Notes: generated from the letters alone by a model not told the origin. A stretch of DNA of 64,000 nt from CAVSIS01 sp963814875 (GCA_963814875.1 CAWFFJ010000019.1:93474-157473); one strand, 5' to 3'. Counted from the stretch's first letter, positions 1 through 9,346 are shown. Numbers and translations: made by a program.

Positions 1-916
1 GGTCGAACACCGAGGGGTCGACGTCAACGTGGATCAAGTTCGCCGGGGGCGTGACGCCGTAGCTTCCGGTGGCCACCTCGGCGAAGCGGCAGCCGACCGC
101 GAGCAGGCAGTCCGAACGGTCCATGATGCGGCGGACAAAGGGCGGCGCCTGCGGCCCAAAACCGTTCCACAACCACAGTGGATGGCTCTCCGGGAAGACT
201 CCCTTGCCGTGGATGGTCGTGGTGACGGGCGCGCCAAGGCGCTGCGCCAGCTCGACCAGCGCGGGTCCGGCACCAGCGGCGCCGACGCCGAGGTAGAGAG
301 CCGGGCGCTCGGCCTCGCCGAGACGCTTTGCGGCGGCCTCCAGGAGCTCCTGCGACGGATCCACCGGCGGTTCCGGATCGGGTATCCAGTGCGGCACGTC
401 GTCGAGCTTCTGCACGAGCAGCATCAGCTCGGCCGGGATCTCGACCGCGACCGGACCGCGCGGGCTGCGGCGGGCGAGCTGGAAGGCCCGGCGGATGGTC
501 GGGTAGATGTCCTCCGCCCGAGTCGCCCGCCATGCCGCCTTGGTCACCGGCTCGAGCACGGCGAGCTGGTCGATGGCGTGGAGCTGGAAGGACGCCCCGG
601 TGTCGGATCGGATGCCGGTCGCGAGGACCACCAGCGGCACCTGATCCATCCACGCCTCGGCGATGCCCGACAGAGCGTGGGTCACACCGGCACCGGGCAC
701 CACCGCGAGCACGCCGACCTCTCCGGTTGATCGCGCGAGGCCGTCGGCGAGGAACGCGGCCGCATGCTCGCTGGTCACGAGCACCGGCTCGATTGGCGAA
801 AGATCAAGGGCGTCGTAGAGCTCGGTGTTGTGGGTACCCGGGATCCCGAAAGTCCAGCGGACGCCCTCAGCAAGGAGCGCCTGGACGACCGCCTGCGAGC
901 CTCGGACCTTCTTCAT
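1..916 (-). CDS. Thiamine diphosphate-dependent enzyme (acetolactate synthase/benzoylformate decarboxylase-like), 3' end outside window
   Basis: The minus strand is open from an ATG at 916 to the window edge, giving 305 residues of N-terminal and central sequence. It begins MKKVRGSQAVVQALLAEG and continues with GIPGTHNTELYDAL and TSEHAAAFLADGLAR. This is the PYR domain of ThDP enzymes, in which the Glu (here E50) activates the cofactor. A central TPP_enzyme_M-like segment follows near residues 190-300. The C-terminal PP domain with the Mg-ThDP motif (GDG...N) lies outside the window, so substrate specificity cannot be judged. The start codon overlaps the stop of the upstream GMC oxidoreductase (ATGA), suggesting translational coupling and a shared oxidation or decarboxylation pathway. 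Family is secure; the reaction is not. Confidence 0.85.
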   Translation of the reverse strand, partial: MKKVRGSQAVVQALLAEGVRWTFGIPGTHNTELYDALDLSPIEPVLVTSEHAAAFLADGLARSTGEVGVLAVVPGAGVTHALSGIAEAWMDQVPLVVLATGIRSDTGASFQLHAIDQLAVLEPVTKAAWRATRAEDIYPTIRRAFQLARRSPRGPVAVEIPAELMLLVQKLDDVPHWIPDPEPPVDPSQELLEAAAKRLGEAERPALYLGVGAAGAGPALVELAQRLGAPVTTTIHGKGVFPESHPLWLWNGFGPQAPPFVRRIMDRSDCLLAVGCRFAEVATGSYGVTPPANLIHVDVDPSVFD

Positions 917-2433
917 GCGAGGAGCTCCCCGGCGCGGTCGCGGATCCGCTCGGCGACGCGATCCGCCAGCGCCATGATCGTGACGTAGGGGTTGATCTCG
1001 GAACAGTGTGGGAACAGCGAGGCATCGGCGACGTAGAGCCACGGCGTGCCGTGCACCTGGCCCCACGCGTCGGTGACCGAGTCCGCTACCCCGGAGCCCA
1101 TTCGGCACCCGCCCATCACGTGGGCGCTGGTGACGGACATTCGTCCCGGCACCACCCGCTCACGGGGGATCAGCTCGTCGACGCGGTCGGCCTGGGAGCG
1201 GTCGATGAAGAACCGTACCCCGGCCGGTGCATGGACCCGCCGGGCGCCGGCAGCGAAGAAGATCCGCGCCGACGCCCTCATCGATGCGTGCAGCGAGTCG
1301 AGCACCGGCTCGGTCAGGGTGTAATCGACCACCGGTTCGCCATCCCGGTCAATCGTGACTCGGTTCGACGGGATCGCCGGGTCGAGGGCGAGGACCAGGA
1401 TCATCTGCAGGCGCGGAAAGGCGTGCATCAGTTGGGAGTGCTCGGCACCGAACCCGATCAGGTTCTTCGCGGTCGTGAACGGGAAGTACATGCAGGTCTC
1501 GAGCAGGAAACGTCCGGACTCCAAGAACTCGTCGCTGTAGTAACTCTTGGGGTGGCCGTAGAAGTTGGTGATCTCGTGCTCGTGCTCGCCAACCAGGATC
1601 AGGGCCGGATGGAGGGTAAGGTAGCGGCCAAGCGCAGGCAGGCGGTCGCCGAAGCCGGAGCGCAGCAGCAGCGCCGAGCCCTGCACCGCTCCGCCCGCCA
1701 CGACGACGACCTTCGCCCGAATCCGGTAGGCACCCGGCTCCCACGCCGACGGCTCGCCCCACCCCGGGTTCGCGACCGTCGCGCTGACCTCACCCTCGCC
1801 GATGCGCTCGACCCGGCAGTTGGTCACCACCTCCACGCCCGCGCGCTCGGCCGCGGGCAGCTGCACGCGGTGGGTTCCCTGTTTGGCGAGATTCGGGCAG
1901 CCGAGGTTGCACAGGCTCGAGCCGCGGCACCCCGAGACGTTGATCGGGAACTGCTGGACCCTGAAGCCGAGACGCCGGCAGCCGTCCCGGAACAGGCGGT
2001 TGTTGTCGTTGATCAGTTCGTCCTCCTCGAGGTGGACGTTGTTCTCCTCGAGGTACTTCTCCGACCTGGTCACGACATCGGCCCAGTCCAGACCGGGTAC
2101 CGCCCAACGTGCGACCACCCGCTCAGGCACGGTCAACGAGGTGCCGGTGTAGACCACCGTCGAGCCGCCGTAGGCGCGGCCCATGGCGAGGGTCATGGTA
2201 CGGTCTCTGGTCAGAGTTCCACCGGAGTCGAAGAAGAGCTTCTCGGCCATCTCGACTTCGCGGCCGGTGTACTCCTCGGGCCGCAGCTTGGCGCCCCACT
2301 CGAGGACAGTCACCCGTTTACCTGCAGTCGCCAGGGGGGCGAGCTCCTTGGCGACCGCTCCGCCGCCGGCGCCCGAACCGATCACCAGGACGTCGGTCTC
2401 ACGCTCCGCCACCGAGCCTCCCGCGAGCGTCAC
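913..2433 (-). CDS. GMC-family FAD-dependent oxidoreductase
   Basis: A 506-residue flavoprotein. The dinucleotide-binding motif VLVIGSGAGGG lies near residues 15-25. A central Cys-rich stretch, CRGSSLCNLGCPN, follows. The GMC C-terminal region carries SAHVMGGCRMG and YVADASLFPHCSEINP, which holds the usual catalytic His/Asn region. The family oxidises alcohols, sugars or sterols. The small gene just upstream resembles the gluconate 2-dehydrogenase subunit 3 that often partners such flavoproteins, so a two-subunit periplasm-facing dehydrogenase is likely. I see no Tat signal on this subunit. The start lies 35 bases inside the upstream gene; an internal GTG at VAERETD would shorten the overlap. 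The substrate is unknown. Confidence 0.88.
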   Translation of the reverse strand: MTLAGGSVAERETDVLVIGSGAGGGAVAKELAPLATAGKRVTVLEWGAKLRPEEYTGREVEMAEKLFFDSGGTLTRDRTMTLAMGRAYGGSTVVYTGTSLTVPERVVARWAVPGLDWADVVTRSEKYLEENNVHLEEDELINDNNRLFRDGCRRLGFRVQQFPINVSGCRGSSLCNLGCPNLAKQGTHRVQLPAAERAGVEVVTNCRVERIGEGEVSATVANPGWGEPSAWEPGAYRIRAKVVVVAGGAVQGSALLLRSGFGDRLPALGRYLTLHPALILVGEHEHEITNFYGHPKSYYSDEFLESGRFLLETCMYFPFTTAKNLIGFGAEHSQLMHAFPRLQMILVLALDPAIPSNRVTIDRDGEPVVDYTLTEPVLDSLHASMRASARIFFAAGARRVHAPAGVRFFIDRSQADRVDELIPRERVVPGRMSVTSAHVMGGCRMGSGVADSVTDAWGQVHGTPWLYVADASLFPHCSEINPYVTIMALADRVAERIRDRAGELLA

Positions 2434-2812
2434 GCAGCGGAGCGTAGCCGATCTCGGGCCACACCTCCGGCTGGCCGTAGTAACCCATGAAAACGAGTGC
2501 TTTCAGCCCCCAGAAGCCCTGGCGGAGAAGGCCGATCGGGCCGTCCTGGAGCCATCGCAGCCAGACATCGCGCCGCCCGTCGTCGAGGCGGTCGAAGGTC
2601 CGGCCCCACCGCAGCGCCGGCCCAATCTGGATGAGGTTGAGGAAGGTCCCGATCTGACGCCGGACGCCGGGCGGACGCGCGGCCAGCGCGGAGTCCACGA
2701 TCGCCTCGAAGCGGGCCCACCCGCCGCTGTCCATCGCGGACGTCTCCGGCACCACGCGGCGAGCGATCGCCCGGAGCACGTCGACCTTCGAGTCTGGCAG
2801 GTGCCGCATCAC
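2399..2812 (-). CDS. Gluconate 2-dehydrogenase subunit 3-like small subunit
   Basis: A 137-residue protein with the pattern of gluconate_2-dh3 small subunits: an N-terminal stretch with VDVLRAIARRVVP, a helical middle, and the characteristic C-terminal FMGYYGQPEVWPEIGY. Such proteins act as partners, often carrying the export signal, of GMC dehydrogenases. Here no obvious twin-arginine signal is present at the N-terminus. The gene is first in the three-gene minus-strand run with the GMC oxidoreductase and the ThDP enzyme, and its 3' end overlaps the GMC gene by 35 bases. The assignment rests on the C-terminal motif and the neighbourhood. Confidence 0.7.
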   Translation of the reverse strand: MMRHLPDSKVDVLRAIARRVVPETSAMDSGGWARFEAIVDSALAARPPGVRRQIGTFLNLIQIGPALRWGRTFDRLDDGRRDVWLRWLQDGPIGLLRQGFWGLKALVFMGYYGQPEVWPEIGYAPLRDARGRLGGGA

Positions 2813-2818
2813 CCCATT

Positions 2819-3326
2819 CTACGGCGACCGGGCGAGAACCACAGAGCTCTGCGCGCAGTAACCCGTCGATCGGCCGCCCAAGCGATCAGCGTGATGGAGG
2901 ACCGCTGCGGGGATCTCGACCCCGCGAGCTCGCATCAGGACAAGATCGCTCTGCACTTCCTGGTTTTCTGCATACGCCGCCTCCAGATGCTGATATCGGT
3001 TGCCCAGCGTCCGCCCGCTGGCCTCCGACAACCGCAGCGCGGTATTACTGCGCCGCTTCGCGGCTTGTGACTCACCCCGATCAGCCCGCTCCTGCTGTCG
3101 TCCTCGCTTCGCGATGACGACGCGATCGCTGGGCTGCTCGCGGCGAGTTGTCGGCAGCCCGGACCAGGTGGTCTCTCAGATGTGACAGGCCACGAGGCAA
3201 TGACAGCTCGGCGAGGCTCGCGGCGAGCTCTACGGCGACTGAGAGCGCGACGAGCTTGGCCCGACCCCGAGGCAGGCTACGGTGGGAGGTTCGTGGCTGG
3301 CTGGACGGGGGAGTGTGCTGGCTCAT
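2819..3326 (-). pseudogene. Decayed four-helix-bundle (23S rRNA intervening-sequence-type) protein gene
   Basis: Two reading frames on the minus strand together resemble a four-helix-bundle protein. The 5' part (from ATG 3326) reads SVAVELAASLAELSLPRGL then SHLRDHLVRAADNS. The 3' part, in another frame, reads ALRLSEASGRTLGNRYQ, AAYAENQEVQSDLVL and RGVEIPAAVLHHADRLGG. These would join well if roughly 90-100 bases between about 3040 and 3140 were removed. That interval carries stop codons and a small hairpin at 3098-3120. Known families of this type are short (about 115-125 residues), which fits the joined halves. I infer an insertion-disrupted, inactive gene. The family call is from remembered motif patterns, without a search. 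Confidence 0.5.
3098..3120. repeat. Short imperfect hairpin inside the broken four-helix-bundle gene
   Basis: The sequence TCGTC-C-TCGC-TTC-GCGA-T-GACGA folds as a 10-bp stem with one mismatch and a 3-base loop. It sits within the interval that splits the reading frame of the flanking pseudogene, so it may mark an inserted REP-like unit. Confidence 0.5.
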
Positions 3327-3455
3327 GCCATTCCACAGAGGCGGGCGGTGGCCGGCTGTCAGGGGCGGCCGTAGGCCGCGAGCGCAGCGAGCTTGCCCTT
3401 GACTGCCGGCCGCCGGTCGCCTACCCACTCCAGCTGAGCCAGCACACTCTCCGTC
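3290..3455. repeat. Long imperfect inverted repeat
   Basis: The plus-strand stretch starting GGCTGGCTGGACGG at about 3296 recurs as its reverse complement at about 3435-3465, with only a few differences over 30 bases. Inward of these arms, GCCGGCTGTCAGGGGC (about 3351-3366) pairs with GCCCTTGACTGCCGGC (about 3396-3411). The left arm contains the start region of the broken four-helix-bundle gene, so the right arm looks like an inverted copy of that gene's first 30 bases. Confidence 0.6.
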
Positions 3456-3811
3456 CAGCCAGCCCGGCCACCCGCGGGACCTCGATCCCGACCCCGCCGC
3501 CAGCTGCCTGCGGCCCGCTGCCCGACCCCCCGGATTCGGCCCCAGACCGCTTACAGGTCGGCCCAGCTGCTCCGCCCCGGCGTTCGGGTCCGGGATCAGG
3601 CTGCGGGCGGCAGGCCGCGGGGAGCCGGAGTCGGGAGGCCACGGCGTTGCCGGCCGAAATGCCGACCCCGACCCCGCCGCCAGCCGCCCGCTGCCCGGCC
3701 CCCGGATTCGGGCTCCCGATGCCTCTGGTTCACAGCCGGCAGCACCGGCTCTCAGACCCGCCCGTGAAGTGCTCTTGGGTTGCGGGCGGCGCCCGCGCTG
3801 AGGTTCAGACC
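3456..3811. repeat. Gene-free GC-rich stretch with a direct repeat
   Basis: No convincing gene is present. The 18-base string CCCGACCCCGCCGCCAGC occurs at 3487 and again at 3667. Each copy is followed within about 10-25 bases by CCCGCTGCCCG and a CCCGGATTCGG string (around 3514-3540 and 3687-3711). The two copies lie 180 bases apart and read in the same direction. The segment separates the broken gene from the end of acetate kinase. Confidence 0.6.
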
Positions 3812-5068
3812 CTACGTCAGCGTCTCCGGCGGGTGGAACGTCGGCATGATGTCGTTCAGCACCCGGATGACGTCGCGCGCGATCGTCTTCTCCTCGTTGG
3901 TCGGCACGACCATCGCTTTGACCCCCGAAGTGGGCGTGCTGATCTCAGCCTCCGCACCTCGGACTGAGGCGTTGACGTCGCGGTCGAGCTCGAGGCCCAT
4001 GTACTCGAGCCCACTGAGAGCGGCCTCGCGGACCTCGGGAGAGTTTTCTCCGATGCCACCCGTGAAGAACACGGCATCGACGCCGCCCATCGCCGCAGTG
4101 TATGCGCCGATGTACTTCTTCACGCGGTAGCAGAACATCCGAAACGCGACATCGGCGCGCTGGTTGCCGGAGGCCCTCGCCGCAAGGATCTCGCGCATGT
4201 CAGACGAAACCCCGGAGATCCCGTACATCCCCGAGTGCTTGTTGAGCATGGTGTTGCACTGGTGGAGGGTCATCTCCTCCATCGCAATCAGCCACGGGAT
4301 GATCGCCGGGTCCATGTCGCCCGACCGGGTGCCCATCAGCAGCCCTTCGAGCGGGGTGAACCCCATCGAGGTGTCGATGCTCCTGCCGTGGTCGATCGCC
4401 GCGAGCGAGCAGCCGTTGCCGAGGTGGATCGTGATCAGGCGGCGGTCCTCCCGCTCCCAGCCGAGCAGCTGGCAGCCGCGGAACGCGACGTACCTGTGCG
4501 AGGTTCCATGGAAGCCGTACCGCCTCAGGTGGTGCTTCTTGTAGAACTGGAAGGGAATGCCGTACAGGAAGGCGTGCGCGGGCATGGTCTGGTGGAAGGC
4601 GGTGTCGAAGACCGCCACGTGCGGCACATCGGGCAGCGCCTGGTGGGCGGCGCGGTAACCGCGCAGGTTGGGCGGATTGTGCAGCGGCGCCAGCACGGAG
4701 CAGGCCTCGATCCTCGACACCACCTCGGGAGTGATCAGCACCGACGAGGCGAACTCCTCGCCGCCGTGTACCATGCGGTGCCCGACCGCGCCGATGTCGG
4801 TGACCTTCTCGAGGATGCCGTGCTCGGGGTCGGCCAGCAGGCGCAGCGCCCAGTCGATCGCCGCGCGGTGCTCGAGGATTTCCCGGTAGTCCTGGAACTG
4901 CTTTCGGCCCGGGATGCTGAGCACGAGCCTGGAGTCGGAGAGCCCGATCTTCTCGACCAGGCCGATCGCCAAGGTCAGGTCGTTGTGGGCGTTCATCCGT
5001 TCGAGGTCGGTCTCGATGACTTGGAACTTGACCGAAGACGATCCACTGTTGAGCACAAGGACCTTCAT
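3812..5068 (-). CDS. ackA: Acetate kinase
   Basis: A 418-residue cytoplasmic ASKHA-fold kinase interconverting acetate plus ATP and acetyl phosphate plus ADP. The family signatures are all present: VLNSGSSSVKFQ at the N-terminus, FDTAFHQTMP, FHGTSHRYV, HLGNGCSLAA, the GFTPLEGLLMGTRSGDMDP loop and FFTGGIGENSP near the C-terminus. Length matches the family (about 400). No phosphotransacetylase lies next to it; the downstream minus-strand neighbour is a 3-hydroxyacyl-CoA dehydrogenase-like gene upstream in transcription, so the pair may serve fermentation or overflow of acetyl units. The ATG is preceded by a GGAGGGAGC-type ribosome site. Confidence 0.96.
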   Translation of the reverse strand: MKVLVLNSGSSSVKFQVIETDLERMNAHNDLTLAIGLVEKIGLSDSRLVLSIPGRKQFQDYREILEHRAAIDWALRLLADPEHGILEKVTDIGAVGHRMVHGGEEFASSVLITPEVVSRIEACSVLAPLHNPPNLRGYRAAHQALPDVPHVAVFDTAFHQTMPAHAFLYGIPFQFYKKHHLRRYGFHGTSHRYVAFRGCQLLGWEREDRRLITIHLGNGCSLAAIDHGRSIDTSMGFTPLEGLLMGTRSGDMDPAIIPWLIAMEEMTLHQCNTMLNKHSGMYGISGVSSDMREILAARASGNQRADVAFRMFCYRVKKYIGAYTAAMGGVDAVFFTGGIGENSPEVREAALSGLEYMGLELDRDVNASVRGAEAEISTPTSGVKAMVVPTNEEKTIARDVIRVLNDIMPTFHPPETLT

Positions 5069-5102
5069 GACGCTCCCTCCGCGGGCCCGCCCGGACTGTC
5101 GA

Positions 5103-6011
5103 TCAGGCCATGCCGGGGCGGTCGTCCGCCAAGCGGTCGAGACGGCGGCGGTTCTTATCGTAGGTGAAGAACCCGCGCCCCGTGCGGGCCCCGAACAGAC
5201 CCGCCCGTACCAGGCGCTTGAGCAGCGGGCACGGACGGAACCGCGGCTCTCCCGACTCGTGATAGAGGTGCTGCAGCCAGTTCAGCACCTTGTCGAGGCC
5301 GACTCGGTCGGCCCACTCGAGCGGCCCGGTGCGGAAGTCGAACCCGAGCTTGAGCGCCAGGTCGACGTCGGCCGCCTCGGCGACCCCCTCCATCACCACG
5401 TGCATCGCCTCGTTGACCAGGGGCAGCACCACTCGCGTGGTGACGAAGCCCGGCATCTCGAAGACCTTGATCGGCACCTTGCCGAGCAGACGGGCGAAGG
5501 CGACTGCGTGCTCGAGCGACTCATCCGAGGTCAGCTGGCCGCGCACCACCTCGATCACGCGCGTCGACGTAACCGGGTAGAGGAAGTGCATGCCCAGGAT
5601 GCGTTCGGGCCGATTGCAGGATGCCGCAAGCTCGGTGATCGAGAGCGTCGAGGTGTTGATAACGATCGGGTTGTCGCGCGGCATCAAGGAATCGAGCTGC
5701 TTCAGGATCTCGGCCTTGATGTCGTGGTCCTCCTGGACGGTCTCGATGGCGAGGTCGCACTCGGCCGCGCAGTCGAACTGGGTCACCCAGTGGATGCGGG
5801 ACAGGATCGCCTTCTTCTCCGACTCAGTGCGGTCGAAGCGCGCGATCGAGTGGTTGAGCTCGGCCTCGAGCTCGCGCCGACACTGCTCGGCGCGCTCCAT
5901 CGAGATCTCCTTCAGACAGACGTTGAGGCCCTCCTGGGCCGCCTTGGTGGCGATGGAACGACCCATCATCCCAGCGCCGATGATCGCGACGGAATGCAGC
6001 TCCCAACTCAT
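5103..6011 (-). CDS. 3-hydroxyacyl-CoA (3-hydroxybutyryl-CoA) dehydrogenase
   Basis: A 302-residue NAD-dependent dehydrogenase. The Rossmann motif VAIIGAGMMG begins at residue 8. The catalytic-His region GMHFLYPV is followed by TRVIEVV, and the C-terminal 3HCDH domain carries PGFVTTRVVLPLVNEA and DLALKLGFDFRTGPLEWAD. The enzyme oxidises 3-hydroxyacyl-CoA to 3-ketoacyl-CoA in short-chain fatty acid or butanoate metabolism. HFLYPV departs from the commoner HFFNPV but keeps the His and Pro. It is transcribed with ackA, 34 bases upstream of it. Whether the substrate is 3-hydroxybutyryl-CoA or a longer chain cannot be told from sequence alone. Confidence 0.9.
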   Translation of the reverse strand: MSWELHSVAIIGAGMMGRSIATKAAQEGLNVCLKEISMERAEQCRRELEAELNHSIARFDRTESEKKAILSRIHWVTQFDCAAECDLAIETVQEDHDIKAEILKQLDSLMPRDNPIVINTSTLSITELAASCNRPERILGMHFLYPVTSTRVIEVVRGQLTSDESLEHAVAFARLLGKVPIKVFEMPGFVTTRVVLPLVNEAMHVVMEGVAEAADVDLALKLGFDFRTGPLEWADRVGLDKVLNWLQHLYHESGEPRFRPCPLLKRLVRAGLFGARTGRGFFTYDKNRRRLDRLADDRPGMA

Positions 6012-6118
6012 GGCGCGAAGTCTAGCATAGGACTTGTGAAATTATGCGCAAGCACTGCTCAGTTCCGCCCAAAGGCGTCATTGTTGTGGGAACTACGAGG
6101 CTCCCGTATCATGCCGGC

Positions 6119-6625
6119 ATGAGAGGGCGCCTGGCTTTCGTTGTGCTGGCTGTGGTTGCGAGCGCTGTCCTGGCGAGCGCGGCCGAGCACCCCATGTTCC
6201 CCGCTGTCGCCGTGATCTCCCTCGACGACGGCTCCGCGATCGATGTTGCCAGCTTCCGGGGCAGGCCCGTGCTGATGACCTTCTGGGCGAGCTGGTGCGG
6301 GCCGTGCCGGCTCGAGATGCCGGAGCTCAAGCGCCTCTACGACGAGCTCGCGGGCCGCGGCTTCGTCTTTCTTCCGGTCACGATGGACGACTCCAATGAG
6401 GCTGCACTGGAGTTCCTCAAAAAGACCGGATTGGCGTTGCCCGTGTACCGGATGAGCGACCGCGACCTCCGCACCGTGCGCGTGCGGGCGCTGCCGACGA
6501 GCTTTCTGATCGGTGCCGACGGGCGTGCGGTCCAGGTTTACGAGGGCTACTCTCCGGGCATGGCCGGTCAGGTGCGGGCCCGCGTGCTCGAGATGCTCGG
6601 TGCCGCACCGGCCGCGATGCCCTGA
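6119..6625 (+). CDS. TlpA-like periplasmic thioredoxin
   Basis: The ATG at 6119 is chosen because it opens a typical signal peptide (MRGRLAFVVLAVVASAVLAS, cleavage after ASAA). In-frame sequence upstream has no such character. The 168-residue protein has a thioredoxin fold of the TlpA/ResA type: TFWASWCGPC with the redox pair C60/C63, and the cis-Pro loop LPTSFLI. It would reduce or exchange disulfides of exported proteins, for example c-type cytochromes. That would suit the nearby multiheme respiratory operon, though it is not part of it. It is followed after 6 bases by an unknown exported protein. Confidence 0.88.
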   Translation: MRGRLAFVVLAVVASAVLASAAEHPMFPAVAVISLDDGSAIDVASFRGRPVLMTFWASWCGPCRLEMPELKRLYDELAGRGFVFLPVTMDDSNEAALEFLKKTGLALPVYRMSDRDLRTVRVRALPTSFLIGADGRAVQVYEGYSPGMAGQVRARVLEMLGAAPAAMP

Positions 6626-6631
6626 AGGCGC

Positions 6632-7486
6632 ATGTCGCCCGCCACCCGCAGCTGCACCATCCGACGCGCCGCCGACCTGCTGGCGGTTGTGGGTCTCGCC
6701 CTGCTCTCCGGAGGATGGAGCGGCACTACCATCCGTCACGTCGCGTGGAAGGCGGTCGACTTCTTTCCGCCAGACCTCGCCGAGCAGGTGCGCCGCAACC
6801 ACCGCCGCTACGATGCCGGCATCCGGCGCGGCCTGGCCGCACCGCCCGCCTGGCGGGCGGGCGAACCCGGCAGCCTCGAGGCCGCCCTGCTCGACCAGTC
6901 GACCCGGTGCCGCGACGACCTGCTGCGCCCGATCCCACTCGACGACCTGGTCGAGGAGCTCGGCGTGCTCGCGGTGCGCGTGCTCGATGCCAACGATCCG
7001 CTGGCGGTGGCTCATGGAGATCCCCGCGAGCCCGAGTACGCCGGTGCCTACCAGGCGTACACCGACTCCGTCCGCGGGCGCCTCCGGCTGGTCTACTACG
7101 GCCGCGATATCGATCTCACCGGGACAGGCGGCCTCCACTCTGCGGTGAGTGCCATCATCGCCCGCAGCCGCACCCTCTACCCCTTCGTCGGCGACGAGTT
7201 CTTCCGTGGCGGCCAGCTGCGCGACTGGCACGCCTTCGACGACCGCTCGGTCGCTTTCGGCGTTGCGGCGGTCGCCCTGTCGCGCGCGATGTCTGACCTC
7301 GCCAACTTCAGCCAGTGGATCTGGCGATCGGGCGGAGGCCTCGTCCCGCCGCCCCCGCCAACACCGGCAGGTCACGTCGGCCCGACGGTCACGGTGATGC
7401 TCGGCGGCGGTTTCCCCGAGCGTGACAAGCAGAGCTCCGGCCAACCCGCCATCCCACGCCGTAGCCTGAGCCTCCCACCGCCATAG
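6632..7486 (+). CDS. Hypothetical exported protein
   Basis: A 284-residue protein I do not recognise with confidence. An N-terminal hydrophobic segment (LLAVVGLALLSGGW) suggests export. The mature part begins HVAWKAVDFFPPDLAEQVRRN, which recalls the start of zinc-dependent phospholipase C/S1-P1-like proteins (a His followed by a helix and PPDL). The later metal-binding His pattern is not clearly seen. The C-terminal 50 residues are Pro/Gly-rich and look disordered. It lies 6 bases after the TlpA-like gene and is probably co-transcribed with it. Confidence 0.7.
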   Translation: MSPATRSCTIRRAADLLAVVGLALLSGGWSGTTIRHVAWKAVDFFPPDLAEQVRRNHRRYDAGIRRGLAAPPAWRAGEPGSLEAALLDQSTRCRDDLLRPIPLDDLVEELGVLAVRVLDANDPLAVAHGDPREPEYAGAYQAYTDSVRGRLRLVYYGRDIDLTGTGGLHSAVSAIIARSRTLYPFVGDEFFRGGQLRDWHAFDDRSVAFGVAAVALSRAMSDLANFSQWIWRSGGGLVPPPPPTPAGHVGPTVTVMLGGGFPERDKQSSGQPAIPRRSLSLPPP

Positions 7487-7491
7487 TCTTC

Positions 7492-7570
7492 ACCACAGAG
7501 ACACAGAGAATCACAGAGCCGCCCAGCCAATCCAGGGAGGCGGGTGGGGGGCCTCTGTGCCTCTGTGGTT
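7492..7570. repeat. CACAGAG inverted repeat (terminator-like)
   Basis: ACCACAGAGACACAGAG at 7492 is matched by the inverted arm GCCTCTGTGCCTCTGTGGTT at 7551-7570, giving a long stem between two convergent genes. The second arm runs into the stop codon of the threonine aldolase. A second element of the same family lies at 28058-28299. It may act as a bidirectional terminator. Confidence 0.7.
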
Positions 7571-8614
7571 CAGAACTTGCCGAGCAGGCGGCCGACCGCG
7601 GCTGCGGCGCGCTCGACGTCGGCCATCGAGACCTGGTAGTGGGTCACCATCCGGATGCTGTCGCGCCCCAGGGCGTGCACCAGCACACCCTCCTCGGCCA
7701 GTGCGGAGGCCAGCGCCGCGGCATCCAGCTTCGCGCCGGCCGAGACCTTGAGGAAGACGATATTGGTCTCGACCGCGGCTGGGTCGATCTCGATCCCGGG
7801 CACCTCCGCCAGCAACTCTGCCAAGCGGTGAGCGGTCGCATGGTCCTCGCCGAGCCTCGGCAGCATCTCATCGAGGGCAACCAGCCCCGCCGCGGCGATC
7901 ACGCCGACCTGGCGCATGCCGCCGCCGAACATCTTGCGGATCCGCCGCGCTTCGACAATCGCTGCAAGCTCGCCCACGAGCAGCGACCCGACCGGAGCTG
8001 CGAGCCCCTTGGAAAGGCAGAACATGACCGTATCGCAACCCTCGCAGAGCTCGGCCGGCAGAGACGCCGGCTGCGAGAGCGGCATTGTGGACGCGGGCGC
8101 CGTCGAGGTGGACGGGCAGGCCGTGGCGTTTCGCTGTCGCGACCAGCTCCCGCATCCTCGCGGGCGGCGTCACCCGTCCGCCCGCCAGGTTGTGCGTATT
8201 CTCGAGCACGACCAGCGAGGTCGGCGTCCGGTAACCGGCCTTGGGCTGGATCGCACCCTCGAGGTCGCTCGGGGAGAGAATCCCGTCGCGGGTCGAGACC
8301 GGCCGCGGCAGCGCGCCGGAAAGCGCCGCCATCGCGCCCATCTCAAAGTTGAAGACGTGGCTCCCCGCCTCGGCGACGACCTCGCTGCCAGCACGGCAGT
8401 GCAGGTGGATCGCGATCTGGTTGCCCATCGTGCCGGAAGGCACGAACATGCCGGACTCGCGGCCGAGCAGTGCGGCGCCGCACTCCTCCAGACGGCGGAC
8501 CGTGGGGTCTTCGCCGTAGACGTCGTCGCCGACATCCGCATGGGCCATGGCCTCACGCATGCTGGGGGTTGGCTGTGTTACCGTATCGGACCGAAGATCG
8601 ACGGTGGCACTCAT
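7570..8614 (-). pseudogene. ltaE: Low-specificity L-threonine aldolase, frameshifted
   Basis: The minus strand encodes a complete threonine aldolase only if one frameshift is allowed. From ATG 8614 the first frame gives DLRSDTVTQPTPSMREAM, DDVYGEDPTVRRLEE, FVPSGTMGNQIA and VHLDGARVHNAALAAG. The rest, including GCDTVMFCLSKGLAAPVG with the PLP-binding Lys, continues to 7570 in the next frame. Family comparison puts the junction at about 8058-8068 (after GVS, before PAEL), as one extra base or two missing. The enzyme cleaves threonine to glycine and acetaldehyde. Either this is a real inactivating mutation or a sequencing/assembly error. Both halves are otherwise well conserved, which favours a recent event or an error. 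Confidence 0.85.
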
Positions 8615-8640
8615 GGTCCGGTATTCTACTCCCTGAACGC

Positions 8641-8669
8641 TTGACTTCCGCTTCCGGGATAGCTAGGAT
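8641..8669 (+). promoter_or_regulatory. Sigma-70-type promoter of the act operon
   Basis: TTGACT (8641-8646) and TAGGAT (8664-8669) are separated by exactly 17 bases. The expected start point (about 8676) falls only 1-2 bases before the actA ATG at 8678, so the transcript may be leaderless. No Shine-Dalgarno sequence precedes that ATG. Confidence 0.6.
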
Positions 8670-8677
8670 TCATTCTC

Positions 8678-9333
<656 letters not shown>

Positions 9334-9346
<13 letters not shown>

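Noticed and set aside
328..2490. A 720-codon open frame on the plus strand across the GMC oxidoreductase region
   Set aside because: It is antisense to a well-supported GMC gene, is Arg/Pro-rich and low in complexity, and matches no family. High GC content opens such frames.
3456..3811. CRISPR-like repeat array
   Set aside because: Only two copies of the repeat exist, with unequal internal spacing and no conserved spacer length.
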